Source: K189A clade bacterium (GTDB lineage: Bacteria > Pseudomonadota > Gammaproteobacteria > Pseudomonadales > Azotimanducaceae). Taken from it: a stretch of DNA of 64,000 nucleotides. The stretch lies in assembly GCA_902613475.1 (NCBI GenBank), contig CACMHG010000006.1:1-64000 (forward strand), read 5' to 3'. Both the position numbers and the translations under genes were made by a program. The notes beneath the pieces are model-generated. The model made no database searches. It saw only the letters and a list, made by a program, of their open reading frames with translations, and was not told where the DNA came from. Below, piece after piece: positions 27,303 to 35,319 of the stretch (position 1 is its first letter; the number at the start of each line of letters is the position of its first letter).

Positions 27303-29141
27303 ATGAGATCTTCCATGCCTGAATCGCCACATGTTGCAACTTTTCTCGAAGGTTCGGTCAGCAATTTGCTGGCATCTTACCGATCCGGTCAGATCACACC
27401 TGGGGAGGTGATCGAGTATATCGTAACGACATCTGCGGCCATGGCAGACAACCCCATTTGGATCACTCCACCAGACAGGGCAAGACTGCAAATCTATCTA
27501 GATCGATTGGCTGACACCGAGCCCGATAGCTTGCCCCTGTGGGGTGTGCCGTTTGCGGTGAAAGACAACATCGACATAGCTGGTATGCCGACCACGGCAG
27601 CCTGCCCGGACTATGCCTATCAGCCCACGGCATCTGCCTTCGTGGTGCAGTGTTTGATCGACGCCGGAGCCATCCCTGTCGGTAAAACCAATCTCGATCA
27701 ATTCGCCACTGGCCTCGTGGGCGTACGCTCACCCTATGGCGTGCCGATCAATCCTGCCCTACCCGACCGAATACCCGGCGGCTCCAGTTCTGGCAGCGCC
27801 ATCGCCCTGGCCTGCAGCCTGGTGAGCTTCGCGCTGGGCACAGATACCGCGGGCTCAGGACGCATTCCGGCGGCATTCAACCGCCTGACGGGCTTCAAGT
27901 TGTCCAAGGGCTTGCTTTCCACCAGCGGCGTCGTACCTGCCTGCCGAAGCCTCGACTGCGTCACCGTCTTCACTCACAACACCGCAGATGCTGCCATAGT
28001 CGCCAGCGTCGCCGCTACCTTCGATGCAACAGATCCCTTTGCTCGACCCAATTCGCCGAATAACGCGCTTGGTGCTCACAGCCAATGGCAGGACCCGCTT
28101 AGCTTGGCGGTGATCAACCCCGATCAGCTCGCCTTCTTTGGTGATGCCGACTATGCCGATGCCTACCAAGAGACCATCCGTCGCATTGAACAAGATAATG
28201 TTCAGCTCACGCCTATCGACTTTGAACCCTTTGTGACCGCTGCAAACCAGCTGTACGACGGGCCATGGATCACCGAGCGATATATCGCGATCAGCGAGCT
28301 ACTCGAGAGGTCACCCGATGTCATCTTGCCCGTGACCCGCGCCATCATCGGTGCTGGTAAGGAGCGCTATGCAACCGAGGTTTACGAATCGATCTATCGG
28401 TTAGCAGCCCTGCGTAACCAATGCCTGACAGCGCTGTCCGGTTGTGATGCCTTGCTGACGCCGACGGCGGGCAAACACTTCAGCCTCAAGGAGTTGGAGG
28501 CGGACCCTGTCGGCCACAACCAACGCTTGGGGCATTACACGAACTACATGAATTTATTGGATATGTGTGGCCTTGCGATTCCGGGTTTGGATACGGCGTC
28601 TGGTTTGCCCTTTGGTATTACCCTGGTTGGCGACAGCTTCCAAGATGCTCGCCTGCTAGCGATTGGCGCTCGCCTAGAACAGATTCTGCGACCGCAGACA
28701 CAACCTGACACGGATAAAGCACCGCCGTTCAAAGATCCTGCAGACGTCTACCTCGCGGTCTGCGGGGCACATATGGCGGATTTACCGCTAAACCATCAGC
28801 TCACCAGTCGAGGCGCCGTGTTGAGCGAAGCGACGGAATCTGCCGCAAAATACAGGCTGTACGCACTCGCGGGTGGGCCACCCATGCGACCGGGTATGGT
28901 TCGCGTAAACGAGGATGGTCGCGCAATCAAGCTAGAAATTTGGCGTATGCCCGCGGCGGCCTTTGCGAGTTTTGTGGGGTTGATACCAAGCCCCCTCGGT
29001 ATTGGCACCGTTGAAACGGCATCGGGCAAGCGCGTACCGGGGTTCATCTGCGAGCAGGCGGGTTTGATTGGCGCTACTGACATCACAGAATTCGGCGGTT
29101 GGCGAAGCTTTCTAGCCAGTAAAGCTGTATCCAGCGCCTAA
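27303..29141 (+). CDS. atzF: allophanate hydrolase
   Basis: 612 residues. The amidase-signature domain (about 15-460) carries the triad: Lys87 in VPFAVKDNIDIAG, the cis-Ser in GGSSSGSA (about Ser161) and the nucleophile Ser185 in DTAGSGRIPA. A C-terminal domain of about 150 residues, which starts after ADVYLAVCGAHM, is the second catalytic unit typical of full-length allophanate hydrolases. The enzyme splits allophanate to ammonia and CO2. It is transcribed divergently from the carboxylase and DUF1989 genes, so the two transcripts share one control region. An ATG at 27315 is an alternative start. Confidence 0.93.
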   Translation: MRSSMPESPHVATFLEGSVSNLLASYRSGQITPGEVIEYIVTTSAAMADNPIWITPPDRARLQIYLDRLADTEPDSLPLWGVPFAVKDNIDIAGMPTTAACPDYAYQPTASAFVVQCLIDAGAIPVGKTNLDQFATGLVGVRSPYGVPINPALPDRIPGGSSSGSAIALACSLVSFALGTDTAGSGRIPAAFNRLTGFKLSKGLLSTSGVVPACRSLDCVTVFTHNTADAAIVASVAATFDATDPFARPNSPNNALGAHSQWQDPLSLAVINPDQLAFFGDADYADAYQETIRRIEQDNVQLTPIDFEPFVTAANQLYDGPWITERYIAISELLERSPDVILPVTRAIIGAGKERYATEVYESIYRLAALRNQCLTALSGCDALLTPTAGKHFSLKELEADPVGHNQRLGHYTNYMNLLDMCGLAIPGLDTASGLPFGITLVGDSFQDARLLAIGARLEQILRPQTQPDTDKAPPFKDPADVYLAVCGAHMADLPLNHQLTSRGAVLSEATESAAKYRLYALAGGPPMRPGMVRVNEDGRAIKLEIWRMPAAAFASFVGLIPSPLGIGTVETASGKRVPGFICEQAGLIGATDITEFGGWRSFLASKAVSSA

Positions 29142-29181
29142 GCCAACAACCACTCACCGTACAAAGAAAACTAAAAGACAT

Positions 29182-29883
29182 ATGGCGATCAAACACGTTT
29201 ACACCAATAACATCCATAAAGAGCAAAGACTTATGCAAGCAAAGTACGCGACAGCTATTCCTCTCGCTTCAAACCCGACTAGGCCTTGGATAAGCCCACT
29301 ACTTATCCTCCTTTCGCTGATGCTGGGTCTTAGCCCCTTGGCATCCACCTTCGCAATGCACCACAAGCAGGGCGAGGCAAAGTCGCAAGAAAGCGCGCAG
29401 TTGGCCTATGCTGAATCCTTCATTGATGCATTCTACTCCTTTGACCCTGCACAACTCGCGCCGTTGATGGCTGCGGCCGAAGAGAGCAAACCACGTCTGC
29501 TGTACTACCAAGGCTGGGCCGAGGGCGGCAACTACATTGTCCTGGAGCGCGCCTCCTGTGCCATGGAAGAGGCGAACAAGGTTGCCTGTCCTGTCACCGT
29601 ACAGGACGACCCTGTGGTCGCGTTGAAAACCGGTTTTAACGTCACCGACACATTCCACCTAACCTTTGACGGTGAAACCCTAGTTGCCGTAGATACGAGC
29701 TCTAATGACCAGCCAATTTACTACGAGGCCCGCAAGTGGGTTGAGGCAAACATGCCCGAGGTGATGAGCGGCCCGTGCAAAAACAGGAATACCGAAGACG
29801 CGACGCCGGGAGAATGCGCTCGCGCCATGACCAAGGGCTATGCGGCTTACTACGAGGCAGTGGTCGCACCCGCGAAGCCCTAG
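29182..29883 (+). CDS. exported protein of unknown function
   Basis: Up to 233 residues; an ATG at 29233 gives 216 residues and places the hydrophobic signal segment (ISPLLILLSLMLGLSPLA) closer to the start, so the exact start is open. Mature sequence: SAQLAYAESFIDAFYSFDPAQLAPLM looks like the first helix of an NTF2/SnoaL-like domain, and LERASCAMEEANKVACPVTV and the end with CKNRNTEDATPGECARAM hold four cysteines that could pair. No enzyme residues are recognised. It follows atzF by 40 bp in the same direction. Confidence 0.65.
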   Translation: MAIKHVYTNNIHKEQRLMQAKYATAIPLASNPTRPWISPLLILLSLMLGLSPLASTFAMHHKQGEAKSQESAQLAYAESFIDAFYSFDPAQLAPLMAAAEESKPRLLYYQGWAEGGNYIVLERASCAMEEANKVACPVTVQDDPVVALKTGFNVTDTFHLTFDGETLVAVDTSSNDQPIYYEARKWVEANMPEVMSGPCKNRNTEDATPGECARAMTKGYAAYYEAVVAPAKP

Positions 29884-30458
29884 GGTCTTGTGAGGCCTAC
29901 ATGGCAACGACAAGACCTGACGACGACACGGCCAGAGAAATATCGCGCTCGGCATGCACTTTTTCAGTGAAGGGGTATTCCCTTTTGCACGCTATGTGTG
30001 CAGAGCGCGACGGAATCGGGCAATCACCCGTACTTTTTTAGCAGCGTTGGGAACCAAGGTTTTTAGACGCAAGCTGGCCTTCTATCCGCGAGGCTCGAGC
30101 TCATAACACCCCTTACGTGAATCCGTGAATTCAGCAGGCACCAGTTCGTCGGAGCAATCCTCCATTTTATCCAACGAAAGAGAGTTTTTTTCTATCTTAA
30201 ACAACGACCTATAGCACCTTACGAAAAGCACTTCGGCCGAGACACTCCAAAACCACCAAGTGGGCAATGCCTCTTGCCCGCTGCCCTGCGGCCCCGGGCG
30301 TGTTCTCCTGTCTCGGCTTACGAAAACTGGGCCTGTTTATTGCATCAAAACAGCCAACCTCATGCCACAGAGGCATGCCGCCGCTGCACTAACACCAGAC
30401 CACGAGCTTGTCGCGGTGACAATTGGCGAAACATAACGCACGAGAAAGGACGCACTTG
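29884..30458. other. intergenic region without recognised gene
   Basis: 575 bp between an exported-protein gene and the sterol desaturase-like gene. I see no convincing coding sequence; the open frames here are short, lack ribosome sites and have no recognisable product. A small hairpin CGGG (30017-30020) / CCCG (30027-30030) followed by TTTTTT at 30034-30039 might end the upstream transcript, but the stem is only 4 bp. AAAGGA at 30445-30451 is the ribosome site of the next gene. Confidence 0.4.
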
Positions 30459-31493
30459 ATGAACACTCCTTCTGCCGACACAACGATAACAGAAGACGGT
30501 TCTAAACATCTCAAGGATACAGTCGCCGCTACCGAGGTAGAGACGCTGCCAGAGGCGATGGATCCACCTGCCTATGTCTATAAATCGAAACTCACGGAAT
30601 TTCTTTGGACTTTGCCCCAGCCCATCATCGCCCTGACGATGATGTCTGCCGTTGCTATCGCCATTACTGGTGGCTCGATGACGCCAGAGGCTTTACAAGG
30701 CGATGCTGACTTACTGACTAGCTTCTTACTGTTCTCACCGCTTTTTATCATTCTGGCTGCCGAACGTATTTGGACCAAGAAAAAGGGCTGGTTGTTGAAC
30801 TGGCGAGAATACGGCGAAGATGCCTTCTGGCTGTTCACAGCGGCTTACATCTGGATACCGCTCGTTTCCGATTACTACAGCACGCCTATTGAAGACGCCT
30901 TTGGGTGGATACGTGATAACTCCTTCATTCCAGTTACCCTTGAAGCCTCAACCATCCCAGGGCTGATTCTCTGTGCGGTGATCGTGCAAACGATCTCAGA
31001 ATTCATCTACTACTGGATTCACCGGTGGTCGCACAGCTATACGCTGCTGTGGAGAACACATGCAACTCACCACCACATTACCAAGATGAGTGCGATGCGA
31101 TCTAACCGAACACACCCCACCGAGTTCCTGGCTCTTAGCTTTTCCGCACCGGTTGTTCTAGCGCTGTTCGGAGCGAGCACCGAGGTCATCGCCGTAAGTG
31201 CTGCCCTAGGGTTCATCAACGGTTGGATCACACACTCCAATCTGCCCCTGCGCTCGGGCATATGGAATTGGTACTTCACCTCCCCAGAACATCACCAGCT
31301 ACATCACTCTCACGACTTTGATGACAGCAACAAAAACTTCGGCTGCGGCATCATTATCTGGGACAAGATTTTCGGCACGTTTTCAAACAGCAGTCATATC
31401 GAGCGCTGCGGATCCGGCACGGGCAAACAGCTATCGCTGTTCGATCAGTACATGCTGATGTTTTACTCGAGCGATCGTTTAAAGCAGCTGTAA
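30459..31493 (+). CDS. sterol desaturase/fatty acid hydroxylase superfamily membrane protein
   Basis: 344 residues from the ATG at 30459, chosen because of AAAGGA upstream; an in-frame ATG at 30423 has no ribosome site. It has several membrane helices. The histidine clusters that bind the di-iron centre are complete: HRWSH, then HATHHH, and finally HHQLHHSHDF. The enzyme family inserts oxygen or double bonds into lipids such as sterols, fatty acids and carotenoids. The N-terminal 45 residues are polar. It is followed by a good terminator and is likely a single-gene unit. Confidence 0.9.
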   Translation: MNTPSADTTITEDGSKHLKDTVAATEVETLPEAMDPPAYVYKSKLTEFLWTLPQPIIALTMMSAVAIAITGGSMTPEALQGDADLLTSFLLFSPLFIILAAERIWTKKKGWLLNWREYGEDAFWLFTAAYIWIPLVSDYYSTPIEDAFGWIRDNSFIPVTLEASTIPGLILCAVIVQTISEFIYYWIHRWSHSYTLLWRTHATHHHITKMSAMRSNRTHPTEFLALSFSAPVVLALFGASTEVIAVSAALGFINGWITHSNLPLRSGIWNWYFTSPEHHQLHHSHDFDDSNKNFGCGIIIWDKIFGTFSNSSHIERCGSGTGKQLSLFDQYMLMFYSSDRLKQL

Positions 31494-31515
31494 CTGGACC
31501 AAGCGAGAGTTCAAG

Positions 31516-31549
31516 GCGGAACGGTGTCTAAGCCGCTCCGCTTTTTTTT
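31516..31549 (+). terminator. rho-independent terminator after the sterol desaturase-like gene
   Basis: The arms GCGGAACGG (31516-31524) and CCGCTCCGC (31533-31541) pair with one mismatch around an 8-base loop, and eight T follow at once. It lies 22 bp after the stop codon. Confidence 0.85.
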
Positions 31550-31572
31550 GCCAAGCCTTTAAGGAAATTTCT

Positions 31573-32148
31573 ATGCAGCTTACATTTCCCCTCGTAAAGA
31601 CACTGCTGTCCGCCATTCTTTTGAGTCTACCTTTGTTGAACGCACAGGCTGACGGCCATGGATTCATTCCCGCCGACTTCCAGCCACCGACGCTGGTGGA
31701 AACCGGTGATTTCATTGTCAAACCACTAGGCCCGGAGCTGATGGAAATTGATTACGTCGCTTACATGTCGTCAATAGAGCATCTGCAGAAAACCTTTACC
31801 CGCAGTACATCGTGGCCCCATGAGGGTCTGGATATGGACGACGCCCTGCTCGATATGCAGACCGAGGAACGGCGGTTCAATCAGCGCGAATCCTTCGCTT
31901 ATGCAGTGCTAACTCCAGACGGCAAGACGGAACTGGGCTGCGTCTATGTTTATCCCAGCAAGAAAGCGGGTTTTGATGCAGTGATTCGTTTGTGGGTGAC
32001 GCAAGAACAGTACGATCTTGGGTTTGACGCCACCCTGTACGGTTGGACTCAAAGTTGGATCGAGGCAGCTTGGCCCTTTGAAACTCCGGCCTATCCGGGC
32101 AGAGCCATTTCATGGAGCAATTGGGAGTCGGTTCCCGAGGCCGGTTGA
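31573..32148 (+). CDS. GNAT-like protein with an export signal
   Basis: 191 residues. A typical signal peptide (hydrophobic 6-21, cleavage near AQA, residue 26) precedes a domain that reads like a GNAT acetyltransferase: FIVKPLGPELMEIDYVAYMS, then ESFAYAVLTPDGKTELGCVY as the central beta-hairpin, and IRLWVTQEQYDLG. The usual acetyl-CoA loop (Q/RxxGxG/A) is not visible. Close cytoplasmic relatives lack a signal peptide. An exported GNAT would have no acetyl-CoA available, so it may have lost catalysis and serve another role. It starts after the terminator of the preceding gene with AAGGAAAT as ribosome site. Confidence 0.7.
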   Translation: MQLTFPLVKTLLSAILLSLPLLNAQADGHGFIPADFQPPTLVETGDFIVKPLGPELMEIDYVAYMSSIEHLQKTFTRSTSWPHEGLDMDDALLDMQTEERRFNQRESFAYAVLTPDGKTELGCVYVYPSKKAGFDAVIRLWVTQEQYDLGFDATLYGWTQSWIEAAWPFETPAYPGRAISWSNWESVPEAG

Positions 32149-32167
32149 TTGAGACACCTACTGGGCA

Positions 32168-32184
32168 GGCAGCCTAGGGCTGCC
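32168..32184. terminator. hairpin between convergent genes
   Basis: The arms GGCAGCC (32168-32174) and GGCTGCC (32178-32184) form a 7-bp stem with a 3-base loop. It sits between the convergent ends of the GNAT-like gene and a small membrane protein gene. There is no T-run, so termination is only likely from position. Confidence 0.35.
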
Positions 32185-32200
32185 TTCCGCCTAGAAAGAC

Positions 32201-32485
32201 CTAAGAGCCCTTCTGCTTGCGATAGGAATAGACCATGCCGCCAGTGAAAACAGCAACGGCAATCCACGTCCAAGGGATGGCTTCCATTATTGCTTCGGCA
32301 GTAGCGACCCACTCGTAGTCCCACGACCCGTCAAATCCGTCGAACTCTTCCTCAGCTTCGCTAGTCTCTTGCGCTGCTTCTTCAGAAGAGCCTTCAATGA
32401 CTTCTTCAACCTCCGCTGCTGCGGTGTCGTCCGATGGCTCTTGAACTGCCGAATCGCTTACGCGTTGATCAGACGAACTTCTCAT
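32201..32485 (-). CDS. small acidic tail-anchored membrane protein
   Basis: 94 residues. The first 60 are very acidic (many Glu, Asp and Ser; EEVIEGSSEEAAQETSEAEE), and the last 25 form one hydrophobic helix (WTWIAVAVFTGGMVYSY) with a basic end RKQKGS. This suggests a protein anchored by its C-terminus with an acidic extra-membrane tail. No family is recognised. The spacing from the convergent gene and the clear membrane segment support a real gene, but no obvious ribosome site is seen. It lies 27 bp downstream of the ABC transporter ATPase gene and may be the last gene of that operon. Confidence 0.5.
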   Translation of the reverse strand: MRSSSDQRVSDSAVQEPSDDTAAAEVEEVIEGSSEEAAQETSEAEEEFDGFDGSWDYEWVATAEAIMEAIPWTWIAVAVFTGGMVYSYRKQKGS

Positions 32486-32512
32486 GACTTACCTCGTTTC
32501 TATTTCACTGCG

Positions 32513-33304
32513 TTAATGATCCAGCGGCACCGAATCAGCGAGCAGTGCGCTTATCTTTTTAAATACGCGCTCAAACTCGGGTCCGTACTTATCTCGCTCT
32601 AGGTCGTCCTTCGTGCGAGGTATATCGATAGGCAGAGTTGCCACCAATCGACCGGGTTTCGGTGCTAATACAAATATTTTGTCCGCTAGCAAGACGGCCT
32701 CTTCCAAATCGTGGGTGATGAAGACTACGGTGATGTTCAAGTTGCGCCATATCTCCAGTAGGTGGCGCTGCATGCGGCCGCGGGTCTGGGCATCAAGGGC
32801 GGCGAAAGGTTCGTCCATCAGCAGCACCTTAGGGCCCGGTGCAAGAGCCCGCGCAATCGCCACGCGCTGCTGCATTCCGCCAGAAAGCTGATTGGGGTAG
32901 TAATCGACAAACTCTCCAAGACCTACACGCTCTACCCAAACCAGCGCTTTTTCACCGCGTCGAGCCTTATCGGGACACTGGTCCTGCAGGCCGAACATGA
33001 CGTTCTCTTTAACCGTCAACCAAGGGAAGAGTGAGAACTGCTGAAACACCATGCCGCGGTCTTGGCCAGGCTTGATCACCAGATTGTCCTCCACATAGAC
33101 CCCTCCCTCGCTGGCCTGCTCAAGCCCCGCAGCGATGCGTATCAGGGTCGACTTACCGCACCCTGACGCGCCAACGATGGAAACAAACTCACCCGTTCTT
33201 ATTTCGGCGTTAATATTCTGCAAGGCGAGCTTCGGCTCACCCTGGACGAAGAAGGTTTTGCCAAGATCGCGAAACGCGAGTTTCACGCTGGAACTAGATA
33301 GCAT
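32513..33304 (-). CDS. ABC transporter ATP-binding protein, NitT/TauT type
   Basis: 263 residues from the ATG at 33304; the longer open frame would run into the permease gene. Walker A is GASGCGKST, the signature LSGGMQQRVAIARAL, Walker B VLLMDEP and the switch histidine is in FITHDLEEA. The Q-loop region MVFQQFSLFPWLTVKENV is typical of the nitrate/sulfonate/taurine/bicarbonate importers. It starts 7 bp after the permease stop. Homologous importers accompany urea/guanidine carboxylase operons in other bacteria, so guanidine or urea is a possible cargo (inference). Confidence 0.93.
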   Translation of the reverse strand: MLSSSSVKLAFRDLGKTFFVQGEPKLALQNINAEIRTGEFVSIVGASGCGKSTLIRIAAGLEQASEGGVYVEDNLVIKPGQDRGMVFQQFSLFPWLTVKENVMFGLQDQCPDKARRGEKALVWVERVGLGEFVDYYPNQLSGGMQQRVAIARALAPGPKVLLMDEPFAALDAQTRGRMQRHLLEIWRNLNITVVFITHDLEEAVLLADKIFVLAPKPGRLVATLPIDIPRTKDDLERDKYGPEFERVFKKISALLADSVPLDH

Positions 33305-33311
33305 TTGCGTT

Positions 33312-34277
33312 TCAACTGCCGCCAAGACGTTTCTCCTGCCAAGGAAATAGCCGGCGCCCCATGCGTTCAAGCAGCAGATCCGATAGCAGACCGATCAAAC
33401 CGAGAATAATGAGGGCCGCAAATACCATGTCGAAATTTTTGTACCGCGCTTGCTGAGTGATAAACCAGGTAATACCCGATGATGTGCCGATAAGTTCAGC
33501 AACGATCAAATAAGTCCACGCCCAACCAAGCAGAATGCGTAGATCTTTATAAAGATCGGGGAGTATGCCGGGAACCACTACCTGCCAAAGCAAACGCAGT
33601 CGATTGGCTCCCAAGGTCAGTGCGGCTTCAACGTAACGAGTATCAAGCCGTCGTGTGGTATTCGCGATCACCAGAACCATTTGAAAGAAGGTGCCGATAA
33701 AAATGATCGCCACCTTGGGTGCGTCATGAATGCCTAAAATCGCCACCGCCAGGGCACCAAAGGCCGGCGCAGGGAAGTAGCGCGCAAATTCGATAAATGG
33801 CTCGGCAAGTTGCGACACGGGTTTGTATGCACCGCACAGCACGCCCAAAGGCACGCCGAGTAAGCAGGAATACAGAAAACCCCAAAATATAATCGTGACG
33901 CTATGCCAGATGCTCTGATGGAACCACATCTCGCTGCGTCGAACCGGTGGCGTGGTAAAACTGGTGTAAAGAGCCGCTGCTACCTCATGGGGTGCTGGCA
34001 GATAAACGGGATTCGCCGGACTGCCCGTGGGTGCGGCATCGCCACGTTCTAATGCCGATTGTGCCTGTATCTGAAACTGGTCTTTTTCAACCAGCATTCC
34101 CTCTTGATAAAAGGCGACACCTCCGGGGGTGCTGACCTTGATTAAGGGCTGCCAGAGACCGGGCACATAGCTTACCGCTGCCCACAGCAACAAGGGCAAC
34201 AAAAACGAACCCATCGTCAGTAGACGGGCCTTATCCTGTCGCCCTACGACAAAAGATGCGTGACTCTGCAATGCCAT
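33312..34277 (-). CDS. ABC transporter permease, NitT/TauT type
   Basis: 321 residues with an N-terminal helix, a periplasmic segment of about 80 residues and a BPD_transp_1 core: GVPLGVLCGAYKPVSQ, FARYFPAPAFGALAVAILG, and the EAA loop EAALTLGANRLRLLWQVVVPG that docks on the ATPase. The periplasmic insert between the first two helices (KVSTPGGVAFYQEGMLVEKD) is longer than in SsuC/TauC. The gene follows the binding-protein gene by 5 bp. Confidence 0.92.
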   Translation of the reverse strand: MALQSHASFVVGRQDKARLLTMGSFLLPLLLWAAVSYVPGLWQPLIKVSTPGGVAFYQEGMLVEKDQFQIQAQSALERGDAAPTGSPANPVYLPAPHEVAAALYTSFTTPPVRRSEMWFHQSIWHSVTIIFWGFLYSCLLGVPLGVLCGAYKPVSQLAEPFIEFARYFPAPAFGALAVAILGIHDAPKVAIIFIGTFFQMVLVIANTTRRLDTRYVEAALTLGANRLRLLWQVVVPGILPDLYKDLRILLGWAWTYLIVAELIGTSSGITWFITQQARYKNFDMVFAALIILGLIGLLSDLLLERMGRRLFPWQEKRLGGS

Positions 34278-34282
34278 CAGTG

Positions 34283-35239
34283 CTACCTGTAAAGCACATC
34301 GCTAATGTAATCGTCCACAGTCTGAGGCGTAGAGTAGACCTTATATTTTATATTGAACGAGTCAGCCACCATGGTTGAACCACCTAGCGACCCTAAATCT
34401 TCTGTAGCCCTATAGCGAGCCATAGCTTCAGCCTTAGCCAGAAAGCGCGTGCCCTTCATGAATTGGGCATATTCGTCCGGGGCTAAACCCACACGCGCAG
34501 CCATAATCTCAACTGCTGCGGCACTGGTCGCCGGATCGTTTATGAAATCTACAATGCGATACCAGACCTCTATCACCTTACCCCACTCCTCTGGGTACTG
34601 ATTCAGGCTTTCTGGAGAAATCGCGAGTGTATCGTAGATCAACCCCGGGTCATTCGATGAGGAGTAAATAGCGGTCGCACCCGGGGACATCTGAAGCGAC
34701 TGAGAAGAACTGGGTTGCCAAGCAACAATCGCGTCGACCTCGCCACTAGCGAGCACCATAGGCGTCTCGTTAGTCCGCACATTGACGAGTTCTACATCAT
34801 CCTCAGTAAGTCCAGATTTTTCCAAAGCGCGGAGCAATAGCAAGTGGCCGACGAAGCCAACTTCCACGCCCACTTTTCTGCCGGCAAGCTGCGAGATATC
34901 AGTAATGCCGGGGCGCGCCACGATCATGTCGTTGCCGTTGGAAAAATCGTTGATAATTGCCATCACGGAACGTCTACCCGACGCACCGGTGACAAGCGCG
35001 TCTCCGTTTGTCATGCAGACAGCGTCTAATTGCCCGGCCGCGTATGCATCCATAGACGCCACATAATCGAACCATTCGAACCGAACGTCGACGCCAACTT
35101 CTTCGAACCAGCCTTTTTCAATGCCAACTTCCCAGGCGACCCATCCAGGCCAATCACTGTAACCAATGACAAGAGGAGCGGCATACGCCAGGTTTGTTGA
35201 AACTAAGGCAACGAAAAACAGTGTGATTCGCCTGAACAT
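34283..35239 (-). CDS. ABC transporter substrate-binding protein, SsuA/NMT1 type
   Basis: 318 residues. The signal peptide ends at AYA (about residue 20). The mature start [19 protein letters not shown] is that of NitT/TauT-type binding proteins; IGYSDWPGW with its tryptophans and [19 protein letters not shown] are typical of those for small nitrogen compounds, amidine- or urea-like ligands included. It is the first gene of the importer operon, which is separated from the TonB receptor gene by a strong terminator. The ligand is not determined by sequence. Confidence 0.9.
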   Translation of the reverse strand: MFRRITLFFVALVSTNLAYAAPLVIGYSDWPGWVAWEVGIEKGWFEEVGVDVRFEWFDYVASMDAYAAGQLDAVCMTNGDALVTGASGRRSVMAIINDFSNGNDMIVARPGITDISQLAGRKVGVEVGFVGHLLLLRALEKSGLTEDDVELVNVRTNETPMVLASGEVDAIVAWQPSSSQSLQMSPGATAIYSSSNDPGLIYDTLAISPESLNQYPEEWGKVIEVWYRIVDFINDPATSAAAVEIMAARVGLAPDEYAQFMKGTRFLAKAEAMARYRATEDLGSLGGSTMVADSFNIKYKVYSTPQTVDDYISDVLYR

Positions 35240-35266
35240 ATCTCTATTCCATTATTTCTCTCGGAT

Positions 35267-35295
35267 AAAAAAGACGGGGATCAATGATCCCCGTC
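35267..35295 (-). terminator. rho-independent terminator of the TonB receptor gene
   Basis: On the minus strand a perfect 10-bp stem, GACGGGGATC (35273-35282 and complement 35286-35295) with a 3-base loop, is followed by six T (35272-35267). It lies 25 bp after the receptor stop and 28 bp before the importer operon start. Confidence 0.92.
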
Positions 35296-35319
35296 AGTTA
35301 CTAAACCCCAACGCTCATT

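Noticed and set aside
29775..30041. Frame of 88 residues overlapping the end of the exported-protein gene
   Set aside because: It mostly overlaps a real gene in another frame and has no ribosome site or recognisable product.
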